From NCBI GenBank assembly GCA_021793095.1, contig JAJYTK010000065.1:1-6222 (forward strand): a stretch of DNA of 6,222 bases, given 5' to 3'. Source of the DNA: Pseudomonadota bacterium. Lineage in GTDB: Bacteria > Pseudomonadota > Gammaproteobacteria > Burkholderiales > Burkholderiaceae_B. The notes beneath the pieces were generated by a model. The model was not told where the DNA came from. It saw only the letters and a list, made by a program, of their open reading frames with translations, and ran no database searches. This document shows, piece after piece, positions 1-6,215 of the stretch. Every line of letters starts with the position of its first letter. Position 1 is the stretch's first letter. A program made the position numbers and the translations under genes.

Positions 1-519
1 ATCTTGGCTTGGGTTCAGGCCCTGGCGCGTCCCCAGAGTGTGGGGATGGATGTGCGTGAGGGGGGGCCCAGTGCATTGCTGTTGTCGCGCCAAGGGCTGC
101 CCTTTGTTGAGCGCGACCAAAAGACTATCGACGCCATTGCCAAAGGCGGCTACATTTTACGCGAGGCCGATGGTCAGCCCCAGGCCGTGATTATTGCGAC
201 AGGCTCAGAGGTAGGAGTGGCTTTGCAGGCCCAAGAGCAACTGCAGGCCAATGGAGTGCCGGTACGGGTGGTTTCTATGCCTTGCACCGAGCGCTTTGAG
301 GCTCAATCCGAGGCTTGGCGGGCAGAGGTGCTGCCGCCCCATTTACCCAAGGTGGCCGTTGAGGCAGGCTCGACTTTAGGTTGGTATAAATACGTCGGTA
401 CAAACGGTGCTGTGGTGGGTTTAGATACCTACGGCAAATCGGCCCCTGCCGATGAGTTATTTGAATATTTCGGTATTACGGCAGCTCGGGTCGTTGCTGC
501 AGTAGAAAAAATTCTTTAG
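1..519 (+). CDS. tkt: Transketolase, C-terminal part (truncated by window edge)
   Basis: Transketolase is a thiamine-diphosphate enzyme that moves two-carbon ketol units between sugar phosphates in the pentose phosphate pathway and Calvin cycle; it is cytosolic. Only the last 172 codons are visible. The frame is open from base 1, so the TTG at position 4 is not a real start. The visible part covers the end of the pyrimidine-binding domain and the transketolase C-terminal domain. Diagnostic stretches are the LLLSRQ motif, whose Arg contacts the substrate phosphate in the E. coli enzyme; GGYIL; IIATGSEV; VRVVSMP; the VAVEAG...WYKYVGTNGAVVG block; and the C-terminal SAPADELFEYFGIT. Compared with the E. 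coli protein as I remember it, about nine extra residues sit just before the LLLSRQ motif. The stop codon TAG overlaps the ribosome-binding site of gap, which indicates a tkt-gap transcription unit. The family call is very secure; the paralogue (tktA or cbbT) cannot be decided. Confidence 0.95.
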   Translation: MLAWVQALARPQSVGMDVREGGPSALLLSRQGLPFVERDQKTIDAIAKGGYILREADGQPQAVIIATGSEVGVALQAQEQLQANGVPVRVVSMPCTERFEAQSEAWRAEVLPPHLPKVAVEAGSTLGWYKYVGTNGAVVGLDTYGKSAPADELFEYFGITAARVVAAVEKIL

Positions 520-522
520 GAG
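518..522 (+). promoter_or_regulatory. Ribosome-binding site of gap, overlapping the tkt stop codon
   Basis: AGGAG lies 9 nt before the gap ATG at 532 and shares its first bases with the TAG stop of tkt (517-519). This arrangement supports translational coupling of tkt and gap and fixes the gap start. Confidence 0.75.
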
Positions 523-531
523 TACTCTCTT

Positions 532-1548
532 ATGACCATTCGTGTTGCGATTAATGGCTATGGCCGCATTGGCCGCATGACGCTGCGGGCTTTCTACGAG
601 CAAAACAAACCTCATGACATCCAGATCGTTGCGGTCAACGCACCCGGTCAGGATGAGATTGCCCGCCATTTGACTCAATATGACACCGTGCATGGTCGCT
701 TTAATGCGGCGGTATCTCTGACCGAGGATCACCAGCATTTGGTCGTAAATGGCGATCATATCCGCCTGCTTTCCGAGCGTGATCCTGCCAAATTGCCCTG
801 GGACGAGCTCGATGTCGATATCGTGCTCGAGTGCACCGGGCGCTTCAATAGCAAAGAAAGTGCCAGTGCGCACTTACGCGCTGGGGCAAAAAAGGTGCTC
901 TTGTCTGCGCCTGGGGGCAATGATGTGGATGCCACCGTGGTTTACGGGGTCAACCATCACGTGCTCAAGGCCAGTGATACTGTGGTCTCTAACGCTTCTT
1001 GCACCACCAACTGCTTGGCGCCCTTGGTGCTGCCTTTACAAGAGCAAATTGGCATTGCCAATGGGTTGATGACCACCATCCACGCCTACACCAACGATCA
1101 AAAGCTCATTGATGTGGCACACAAGGATTTCCGCCGCGCAAGAGCCGCTGCTCAAAATATGATCCCCACCAAAACGGGGGCGGCGGCCGCGGTTGGCCTG
1201 GTCTTGCCCGAGCTAAAAGGCAAGCTCGATGGCTTTGCAGTCCGTGTGCCCACCATCAACGTTTCCATGGTGGATCTTTCTTTTGTGGCCGAGCGCGATA
1301 CGGACGTCGACGAGGTCAATCAGATATTACGTGAGGCAGCCGAGGGCCAACTCAAAGGGGTGCTCGAGTACTGCGATGAGCCCTTAGTGTCTACCGACCA
1401 CAACCATACCACTGCCTCGAGCATCGTGGATGCCTTGTTGACCCGTGCTTCTGGGCGTTTGGTTAAGGTTTCTGCATGGTATGACAATGAGTGGGCGTTT
1501 TCCGTCCGCATGCTGGATACCGCTGCAGCGATGATGGCGGCCCAATAA
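532..1548 (+). CDS. gap: Type I glyceraldehyde-3-phosphate dehydrogenase with atypical cofactor site
   Basis: The enzyme oxidatively phosphorylates glyceraldehyde 3-phosphate to 1,3-bisphosphoglycerate, or the reverse, in glycolysis, gluconeogenesis or the Calvin cycle. The protein has 338 residues, a normal length. The N-terminal Rossmann domain begins with the GYGRIGR dinucleotide loop (residues 9-15). The catalytic motif [12 protein letters not shown] places the nucleophile at Cys157, and the base is His184 in [15 protein letters not shown] (201-207), [10 protein letters not shown] (211-220), RVPTINVS (238-245) and WYDNEW (316-321) are all present. The start is supported by AGGAG 9 nt upstream. 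The oddity is at the end of the second beta strand, where NAD-dependent enzymes have Asn-Asp and this one has Asn36-Ala37-Pro38. The Pro188 position of the Bacillus enzyme is Ala196 here. Both point to relaxed or NADP-leaning specificity (inference). The Epd (erythrose-4-phosphate dehydrogenase) alternative is unlikely, because Epd as I recall has Asn-Glu there and lacks the HAYTND form. pgk follows after 38 nt. Confidence 0.96.
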   Translation: MTIRVAINGYGRIGRMTLRAFYEQNKPHDIQIVAVNAPGQDEIARHLTQYDTVHGRFNAAVSLTEDHQHLVVNGDHIRLLSERDPAKLPWDELDVDIVLECTGRFNSKESASAHLRAGAKKVLLSAPGGNDVDATVVYGVNHHVLKASDTVVSNASCTTNCLAPLVLPLQEQIGIANGLMTTIHAYTNDQKLIDVAHKDFRRARAAAQNMIPTKTGAAAAVGLVLPELKGKLDGFAVRVPTINVSMVDLSFVAERDTDVDEVNQILREAAEGQLKGVLEYCDEPLVSTDHNHTTASSIVDALLTRASGRLVKVSAWYDNEWAFSVRMLDTAAAMMAAQ

Positions 1549-1552
1549 GTCC

Positions 1553-1568
1553 CCGCACGTTGATGCGG
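1553..1568 (+). other. Small hairpin in the gap-pgk intergenic RNA
   Basis: CCGCA (1553-1557) and TGCGG (1564-1568) form a perfect 5-bp inverted repeat around a 6-nt loop. It is in the 38-nt spacer, just after the gap stop codon and before the pgk ribosome-binding site. No U-tract follows, so it is not an intrinsic terminator. It could be an mRNA-stability or processing element that separates gap and pgk expression. It is short and could be chance. Confidence 0.35.
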
Positions 1569-1576
1569 TACAGAGT

Positions 1577-1583
1577 AGGAAGG
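1577..1583 (+). promoter_or_regulatory. Ribosome-binding site deciding the pgk start
   Basis: AGGAAGG sits directly before the tandem ATG codons at 1584 and 1587. Pairing through the first AGGA leaves 6 nt to 1587 but only 3 nt to 1584, which favours the second ATG. A start inside gap at 1491 has no reason to be used. Confidence 0.6.
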
Positions 1584-1586
1584 ATG

Positions 1587-2789
1587 ATGAAGCTTTCTGT
1601 GCTAAAGATGCAAGACCTGGCCCAATCGGGCCAGCTCAAGGGCAAGCGGGTGTTTATCCGTTCGGATATGAATGTGCCCATGTCGGATGGCGAAATCGCT
1701 GATGATACGCGTATCAAGGCCTCGCTGCCTGCCATTCGCATGGCACTGGATGCCGGCGCGGCGGTGATGGTGACCACCCACCTAGGACGCCCCAAAGAGG
1801 GCGAGGTACACCCAGGAGATTCGTTGGCGCCTATTGCCGAGCGATTGACCAAGATGCTGGCTTTACCGGTACCGCTGCGCCGCAACTGGGTCGATGGGGT
1901 CGAGGTCGCGCCCGGGCAGGTAGTGTTATTAGAAAATTGCCGTACCAACGTGGGTGAGGCCGCCAACGATGAGACCCTATCACGACAAATGGCTGCCTTG
2001 TGTGATGTTTATGTCAATGATGCGTTTGGCACGGTGCATCGCGCCCAGGCCTCAACCGAAGGGGTGGCTCGTTATGCGCCTGTGGCTTGTGCTGGGCCGT
2101 TGCTGGCAGCCGAGTTAGAAGCGCTAGGGCGTAGCCTCAAAGAGCCGGCCCGTCCCTTGGTTGCCATCGTCGGGGGTGCCAAGGTTTCTACCAAGCTGTC
2201 TATCCTGCGTGCGCTGGCCGAAGAGGTCGATCAGCTGATTGTGGGGGGTGGCATCGCCAATACTTTTATGCTGGCCGAGGGCCTGCCGATTGGCAAATCA
2301 TTGGCTGAGGCCGAGCAGGTCGATGAGGCGCGTTATGTGATCCAGCGCATGAAAGAGCGCGGGGCACAGGTGCCCATCCCGGTGGATCTGGTATGTGCGA
2401 AACAGTTTTCCACTGACGCAACACCCGAAACCAAAAATGCCCAAGACATCGCCGAGGATGATCTGATTCTAGATGTGGGCCCTAAAACGGCTGCGCAGTT
2501 GGCAGGGCTATTGGCCCATGCAGGGACCATTGTCTGGAATGGCCCTGTGGGGGTGTTTGAGTTTCCGGCCTTTGCCAGCGGTACCCGCACTTTGGCCAAT
2601 GCCATTGCTGATTCCGAGGCCTATTCTATTGCTGGCGGTGGAGACACCTTGGCCGCCATCGCAAAATTTGGGGTCAGCAATAAAATCAGCTATATATCCA
2701 CAGGCGGAGGCGCTTTTTTAGAGTTCTTAGAGGGCAAAAAGCTACCCGCTGTTGCCGTGCTCGAAGAGCGCGCTCAATCCTCTACCTGA
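1587..2789 (+). CDS. pgk: Phosphoglycerate kinase
   Basis: Phosphoglycerate kinase transfers phosphate between 1,3-bisphosphoglycerate and ADP; it is the step after GAPDH and is a cytosolic monomer. The call is 400 residues, normal for bacteria. The N-terminal substrate domain has [11 protein letters not shown] (21-31), TRIKAS (41-46), THLGRP (64-69), [11 protein letters not shown] (114-124) and [13 protein letters not shown] (144-156). The C-terminal nucleotide domain has GGAKVSTKL (196-204), [12 protein letters not shown] (216-227), WNGPVGVFE (317-325), the phosphate-binding GGGDTLAA (350-357) and [14 protein letters not shown] (371-384). Where E. coli has NKGE, this protein has NVGE (Val122); the position is variable enough not to imply inactivity. 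Two adjacent ATG codons (1584 and 1587) follow the AGGAAGG sequence. I chose 1587 for its better spacing (6 nt from AGGA), but 1584 is possible. The longer frame back to 1491 only runs into gap. The 3' end overlaps the convergent dinF gene by 16 nt. Confidence 0.96.
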   Translation: MKLSVLKMQDLAQSGQLKGKRVFIRSDMNVPMSDGEIADDTRIKASLPAIRMALDAGAAVMVTTHLGRPKEGEVHPGDSLAPIAERLTKMLALPVPLRRNWVDGVEVAPGQVVLLENCRTNVGEAANDETLSRQMAALCDVYVNDAFGTVHRAQASTEGVARYAPVACAGPLLAAELEALGRSLKEPARPLVAIVGGAKVSTKLSILRALAEEVDQLIVGGGIANTFMLAEGLPIGKSLAEAEQVDEARYVIQRMKERGAQVPIPVDLVCAKQFSTDATPETKNAQDIAEDDLILDVGPKTAAQLAGLLAHAGTIVWNGPVGVFEFPAFASGTRTLANAIADSEAYSIAGGGDTLAAIAKFGVSNKISYISTGGGAFLEFLEGKKLPAVAVLEERAQSST

Positions 2790-4108
2790 GCCTTTGCGCT
2801 GCGTCGCAGTGCGGGATAATAAGCCCCGAGGGCGATGGCGCGGACAACCACGTAGCCAATAAATGCTATCCACAGGCCGTGGTTGTCCCAGCGAGGCGTT
2901 AGCAGCACTGACAGGGCCACAAAACTCAGCAAGGCCAAAATGGTGGCATTACGCATTTGCCGTGTTTGGGTCACGCCGATAAAGATCCCATCCAACTGAA
3001 AGGCGGCAAATGAACTAAAGATATACACCGCTGCCCAGGGGTTGAATACTCGGGCGATGGCCTGCACCTGCCGATCCTGCGTCAACCAGACAATGAAATC
3101 ATGGCCAAAATAATAAAAAAGCAGTGCCAACATAAAAGCCGTGATGGCAGCCAGTACGGTGCTGTCCTTGATCACCTGGCTAAACTGTCGTGTGTCACGG
3201 GCACCGTAGGCTTGGCCGACCAGCGCCTCAGCAACATTGGCATAGCCGTCCAGGAAAAAAGCCGAGAGGCTAATAAACTGCAATAAAATATGATTCGCTG
3301 CCAGCGTCCCGTCCCCAAATTTGGCTCCCTCGTTGGCGAACCAGGCAAAGCCGGCAATGAGGGCCAATGTGCGGATCATGATATTGGCATTGACCGAAAA
3401 CAACGCCTTGAGCCGTGCCGCATCAAGTATGTTGGTCAGCAGCTCGGCAAACCGCTGTAGGGGATGGCGCAGTCCCATACGGGGCAACAGGATGGCCAAG
3501 GCCACAGCCCAAGCCAACCATTCGGCGACCAAGGTGCCCAAAGCAATGCCTTTGACCCCTAGGTGCAAACCCAGCACAAAGAGGATATTGAAAATAATAT
3601 TAAGCCCATTGAGCACCAGCTGAGTGATGAGCAATTGTTTAGACCAGCCCATGCCAATAAAAATACCCAAGAGGGCAAAAATCATCAGCGTGGCTGGAGC
3701 GCCCCAGATGCGTACGTAGAAATAAGCACGCACCTCATCGAGCACGGCATCGCTGGCACTGATCCAGCTGGTCGCGATGCGCTCGATGGGCCATTGCAAG
3801 ATGATCAGGGCCAATCCTATCAAACAGCCCAGTAACAGAGTCCTAAAGACCAATGCATGCAACTCATCCTGCTGTTGGGCGCCCTTGGCCTGCGCGACAA
3901 ACCCTGTGGTGCCCATGCGCAAAAACCCAAACCCCCAGTAGACAAAATTAAAAATGAGCGCTGCCAGCGCAATGGCGCCGAGGTGGATGGCGGTCCCAGT
4001 TTGGCCGATCACAGCGGTGTCGACCAGACCAAGAATAGGGACCGAGGCATTGGCCAAAATAATGGGCCAAGCCATTTTCAGGATGTCTTTGTACTGTTTT
4101 TTTAGCAT
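2774..4108 (-). CDS. dinF: DinF-family MATE efflux transporter
   Basis: MATE transporters are inner-membrane exporters of about 12 helices that use a Na+ or H+ gradient to expel cationic drugs and toxic metabolites; the substrate here cannot be read from sequence. From the ATG at 4108 the protein has 444 residues, the usual size. The first helix has LVDTAVIG with Asp30, the position of a functionally important acidic residue in MATE proteins. The DinF-like block [18 protein letters not shown] (57-74) follows, then GMGWSK (152-157), [14 protein letters not shown] (167-180), [22 protein letters not shown] (284-305) and [18 protein letters not shown] (371-388). The last two match E. coli DinF closely as I remember it, and NorM-type proteins fit less well. 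Hydrophobic segments run throughout. A TTG at 4162 would extend the frame, but it lies at or before the predicted transcription start and adds a non-membrane tail, so 4108 is preferred. The Shine-Dalgarno sequence is weak (CGGA). The gene is convergent with pgk, overlapping it, and divergent from mogA. Confidence 0.92.
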   Translation of the reverse strand: MLKKQYKDILKMAWPIILANASVPILGLVDTAVIGQTGTAIHLGAIALAALIFNFVYWGFGFLRMGTTGFVAQAKGAQQQDELHALVFRTLLLGCLIGLALIILQWPIERIATSWISASDAVLDEVRAYFYVRIWGAPATLMIFALLGIFIGMGWSKQLLITQLVLNGLNIIFNILFVLGLHLGVKGIALGTLVAEWLAWAVALAILLPRMGLRHPLQRFAELLTNILDAARLKALFSVNANIMIRTLALIAGFAWFANEGAKFGDGTLAANHILLQFISLSAFFLDGYANVAEALVGQAYGARDTRQFSQVIKDSTVLAAITAFMLALLFYYFGHDFIVWLTQDRQVQAIARVFNPWAAVYIFSSFAAFQLDGIFIGVTQTRQMRNATILALLSFVALSVLLTPRWDNHGLWIAFIGYVVVRAIALGAYYPALRRSAKAQVED

Positions 4109-4165
4109 TCCGAGCAGCGTTGTGGGCAGATGGGCAGGATGGGGCTGTAGAGTTGGGCGCAAAGC

Positions 4166-4171
4166 ATTATA
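4166..4171 (-). promoter_or_regulatory. Candidate sigma-70 -10 box for dinF
   Basis: Read on the minus strand, this is a perfect TATAAT, preceded by an AT-rich stretch. The hexamer 17 bp upstream (TAATTA, 4189-4194) is a poor -35 match, so the promoter may need an activator or rely on the AT-rich upstream DNA. Transcription would start near 4159, giving a leader of about 50 nt to the ATG at 4108, consistent with that start choice. Confidence 0.5.
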
Positions 4172-4249
4172 CTAGTTAGCCGTTAAATTAATTACGTTGT
4201 GGGGTAATTTTGTACATTTTGTGTTTGGTGGCCCTTAGCTAACACAGTG

Positions 4250-4255
4250 TAGAAT
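4250..4255 (+). promoter_or_regulatory. Weak -10 candidate for the mogA-fba unit
   Basis: TAGAAT matches five of six bases of the sigma-70 -10 consensus and would start a leader of about 105 nt before mogA. The nearest -35-like sequence (TTGGTG, 4225-4230) is 19 bp away and matches poorly, so this is tentative. It overlaps a short ACAC-A-GTGT inverted repeat that could be an operator. Confidence 0.25.
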
Positions 4256-4366
4256 AGAAGGGGGCATCCCAGCACAATAGGTGCTTTGGTGGCATATTTG
4301 CGTGTACGCCGCACAGTACGTAAACAGATAACACACATATATTTGCATTCTGACCAGGATAACTTC

Positions 4367-4987
4367 ATGACTTCCAAGCGTTTAGTTCGTCAACATCCCG
4401 ATCAACTGTTGGTAGGGTTGGTGTCTATTTCTGATCGCGCCACTCAAGGAGAATACCAAGACGAGGGGATACCGGCGCTCCAGCAATGGCTGGACGAGGC
4501 GCTGATTCAATCGCCGCAGTATGCGACCCGTTTAATTGCAGACGAGGTGCCTCAAATCAGTGCAGCATTGACCGAGTTGGTTGATGAGGTGGGCTGTGAT
4601 TTAGTGCTCACCACCGGTGGCACCGGCCCCGCCCGACGCGATGTGACCCCCGAGGCAACACTGGCGGTGGCGACCAAGGAAATGCCCGGTTTTGGCGAAC
4701 AGATGCGCCAAATCAGCCTGTACTTTGTGCCGACGGCAATTTTGTCACGACAGGTAGCCGTGATCCGTGAAACCGATGATCATGCGGCCTTGATTATTAA
4801 TTTACCAGGCCAACCCAAGGCCATTGCAGAGACGCTTGGCGGGGTTAAGGACAAGGAAGGCAACACGGTGGTGCCTGGGGTGTTTGCCGCCGTGCCTTAT
4901 TGCATCGATCTTATCGGTGGTCCCTATGCCGAGACTCATGAGTCGGTCATCAGTGCGTTTAGGCCCAAATCGGCGCGACGCTCATAA
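4367..4987 (+). CDS. mogA: Molybdopterin adenylyltransferase
   Basis: MogA activates molybdopterin by adenylylation with ATP before MoeA inserts molybdate, in cytosolic molybdenum cofactor synthesis. The 206-residue product follows E. coli MogA nearly end to end (recalled comparison). It has VGLVSISDRA (16-25), YQDEGIPAL (30-38), the TTGGTGPARRDVTPEAT block (82-98), MPGFGEQMRQISL (106-118), PTAILSRQ (122-129), NLPGQPK (145-151) and a C-terminal AFRPKSARR. The residues matching the E. coli catalytic aspartates Asp49 and Asp82 are Asp59 and Asp92, so it should be active. MogA is a better fit than MoaB because of the full MogA-specific C-terminal half. The ATG at 4367 is chosen because AGGA (4356-4359) lies 7 nt before it and homology begins soon after; the frame upstream to 4286 starts with TTG and has no support. 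The N-terminus is about ten residues longer than in E. coli. fba follows on the same strand after 53 nt. Confidence 0.96.
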   Translation: MTSKRLVRQHPDQLLVGLVSISDRATQGEYQDEGIPALQQWLDEALIQSPQYATRLIADEVPQISAALTELVDEVGCDLVLTTGGTGPARRDVTPEATLAVATKEMPGFGEQMRQISLYFVPTAILSRQVAVIRETDDHAALIINLPGQPKAIAETLGGVKDKEGNTVVPGVFAAVPYCIDLIGGPYAETHESVISAFRPKSARRS

Positions 4988-5029
4988 GCACCATACATTT
5001 TGAATTTCAGGATTAGAGTTTTTATTTTT

Positions 5030-5035
5030 AGGAGA
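5030..5035 (+). promoter_or_regulatory. Ribosome-binding site of fba
   Basis: AGGAGA lies 5 nt before the ATG at 5041, within a T-rich 53-nt spacer after mogA. It is a strong Shine-Dalgarno match and fits the usual N-terminus of Calvin-subtype aldolases. Confidence 0.75.
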
Positions 5036-5040
5036 GTCTA

Positions 5041-6105
5041 ATGGCTTTGGTTTCCATGCGACAATTGTTAGACCATGCGGCAGAGCATGGCTATGGCATT
5101 CCCGCCTTTAATGTCAATAATCTCGAGCAGGTACAAGCAATTATGGAGGCCGCTGACGAGACCGACAGCCCGGTCATCATGCAGGCTTCTGCAGGGGCGC
5201 GCCGTTATGCGGGCGAGACCTTTCTCAAGGGGTTGATTGAGTCGGCTGTCAAAGCCTACCCCCATATCCCTGTGGTCATGCACCAGGACCACGGCCAGTC
5301 ACCTGCCGTTTGTCAGAGTGCTATTGATCTCGGCTTTACCAGTGTCATGATGGACGGTTCACTGCGCGAGGATGGGCGTACCGTTTCGGATTTTGACTAC
5401 AACGTCGAAGTGACCCGTACCGTGGTCGAGTTGGCTCACCCCCTAGGGATTACTGTAGAGGGTGAACTGGGCTGCTTGGGCTCCCTAGAAACTTTACAGG
5501 GGGACAAAGAGGATGGACACGGTTTTGAGGGCAAGCTGACCCGCGAACAACTGTTGACGAGTCCTGATGAGGCGGCCGAGTTTGTACGCTTGACGGGGCT
5601 GGATGCGTTGGCCATTGCCATTGGTACCAGCCATGGGGCCTACAAATTTACCCGTGAGCCTACCGGCGATATTTTGGCCATTGATCGTGTCAAAGAGATT
5701 CACGCCCGCATTCCCAATACGCACCTGGTCATGCACGGCAGCTCCAGCGTGCCCCAAGAGCTATTGGACGAAATCCGTGAGTTTGGTGGTGAGATGAAGG
5801 AAACCTACGGCGTGCCTGTTAAAGAGATCCAAGAGGCCATTAAGTATGGTGTGCGCAAGGTCAACATCGATACGGATATCCGCTTGGCCATGACAGCTGC
5901 CATTCGTCGTTTCATGCACGAAAACCCCTCGGCTTTTGACCCACGTGACTATCTCAAACAGGCGCGTGAGGCGGCCAAGGCGATTTGCAAGGCCCGCTAC
6001 GAGCAGTTTGGCTCTGCAGGCAATGCCTCTAAGATCACACCTATTCCCCTCACCGAGATTGCCGAGCAATACCGCTCAGGCGCGTTGGCACAACAAGTCC
6101 AATAG
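5041..6105 (+). CDS. fba: Class II fructose-bisphosphate aldolase, Calvin-cycle subtype
   Basis: This zinc-dependent aldolase reversibly joins dihydroxyacetone phosphate and glyceraldehyde 3-phosphate to fructose 1,6-bisphosphate; Calvin-subtype enzymes may also make sedoheptulose 1,7-bisphosphate. The protein has 354 residues, the typical size of this subtype (CbbA/FbaA of betaproteobacteria). It forms a single TIM barrel. Visible motifs are [10 protein letters not shown] (18-27), VVMHQDHG (78-85) with catalytic Asp83 and zinc ligand His84, SVMMDGS (101-107), [10 protein letters not shown] (139-148) with the conserved acidic residues, [10 protein letters not shown] (193-202) with zinc ligand His198, VMHGSSSVP (230-238) with zinc ligand His232, and [18 protein letters not shown] (274-291), which binds substrate phosphate. 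All expected catalytic residues are present. The subtype is also the normal glycolytic aldolase in heterotrophic betaproteobacteria, so it does not prove CO2 fixation. It is co-directional with mogA and is followed by a terminator-like hairpin. Confidence 0.97.
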   Translation: MALVSMRQLLDHAAEHGYGIPAFNVNNLEQVQAIMEAADETDSPVIMQASAGARRYAGETFLKGLIESAVKAYPHIPVVMHQDHGQSPAVCQSAIDLGFTSVMMDGSLREDGRTVSDFDYNVEVTRTVVELAHPLGITVEGELGCLGSLETLQGDKEDGHGFEGKLTREQLLTSPDEAAEFVRLTGLDALAIAIGTSHGAYKFTREPTGDILAIDRVKEIHARIPNTHLVMHGSSSVPQELLDEIREFGGEMKETYGVPVKEIQEAIKYGVRKVNIDTDIRLAMTAAIRRFMHENPSAFDPRDYLKQAREAAKAICKARYEQFGSAGNASKITPIPLTEIAEQYRSGALAQQVQ

Positions 6106-6125
6106 GTGCCCATCTCATGAATACA

Positions 6126-6146
6126 ATGCGCCCAGATCAAGCGCAT
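6126..6146 (+). other. Inverted repeat in the leader region after fba
   Basis: ATGCGC (6126-6131) and GCGCAT (6141-6146) are perfect complements around a 9-nt loop, 20 nt after the fba stop. There is no U-tract. It could be a short RNA hairpin upstream of the terminator or a protein-binding dyad. No known operator is recognised. Confidence 0.35.
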
Positions 6147-6154
6147 ATGGACTG

Positions 6155-6196
6155 AGTGGGTTTTGGCGGTGGCGCCAAGGCCCACTTTTATTTTTT
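6155..6196 (+). terminator. Rho-independent terminator, possibly an attenuator
   Basis: The left arm 6156-6168 pairs with the right arm 6173-6185: GTGGG with CCCAC, TT with GG as two wobble pairs, and TTGGCG with CGCCAA, closing a GTGG tetraloop. A further A-T pair (6155 with 6186) is possible. A U-rich tract follows at once (6186-6196, eleven positions with a single A). This is a strong intrinsic terminator for the mogA-fba unit. It lies only about 12 nt before a ribosome-binding-site-like sequence, so it may regulate the next gene. Confidence 0.82.
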
Positions 6197-6207
6197 GCAG
6201 GCCCAAT

Positions 6208-6215
6208 AAAGGAAA
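6208..6215 (+). promoter_or_regulatory. Likely ribosome-binding site of a gene starting beyond the right edge
   Basis: AAAGGAAA ends 7 nt before the window edge, so a start codon at or just after 6223 would have normal spacing. No start codon is inside the window. In betaproteobacteria purC commonly follows fba, so purC is a reasonable guess, but nothing of the gene is visible. Confidence 0.45.

Larger units (their letters stand above)
4109..4366. other. Divergent intergenic region between dinF and mogA
   Basis: This 258-nt non-coding region separates the two divergent starts. It is AT-rich near dinF (about 4165-4215). It holds a perfect TATAAT for dinF, a TAGAAT candidate (4250-4255) reading toward mogA without a convincing -35, an 8-bp palindrome TTAGCTAA (4235-4242), an inverted repeat ACACAGTGT (4242-4250) overlapping that -10 candidate, and a repeated TTTGGTGGC (4224-4232 and 4285-4293). 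No RNA gene or credible small ORF was seen. In-frame upstream extensions of both flanking genes start with TTG and lack support. Confidence 0.6.

Noticed and set aside
520..527. Palindrome GAGTACTC between the tkt stop and the gap start
   Set aside because: It is only 8 bp with no loop, so it cannot form a stable hairpin; it is probably a chance result of the ribosome-binding site sequence.
457..873. Antisense ORF of 138 codons over the tkt end and gap
   Set aside because: It is a shadow of gap with no family resemblance and no sensible ribosome-binding context.
1463..1966. Long antisense ORF (167 codons) across the gap-pgk junction
   Set aside because: It lies opposite two well-supported genes, has no recognisable domain, and is explained by GC-rich codon structure of the sense genes.
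4109..4162. N-terminal extension of dinF starting at a TTG
   Set aside because: It lies at or upstream of the predicted transcription start and adds a proline/histidine-rich segment absent from DinF proteins.
4286..4366. N-terminal extension of mogA starting at a TTG
   Set aside because: The added residues do not match MogA, the TTG has no good ribosome-binding site, and the ATG at 4367 has AGGA 7 nt upstream.
5000..5028. Promoter-like TTGAAT-17 bp-TATTTT before fba
   Set aside because: Each hexamer matches only four of six bases, and a start about 7 nt downstream would cut off the fba Shine-Dalgarno sequence, so it cannot serve the ATG at 5041 well.
6117..6155. Tiny ORF of 12 codons after fba as a leader peptide
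   Set aside because: It has no ribosome-binding site and no run of regulatory codons, so a translated attenuator leader is not supported.
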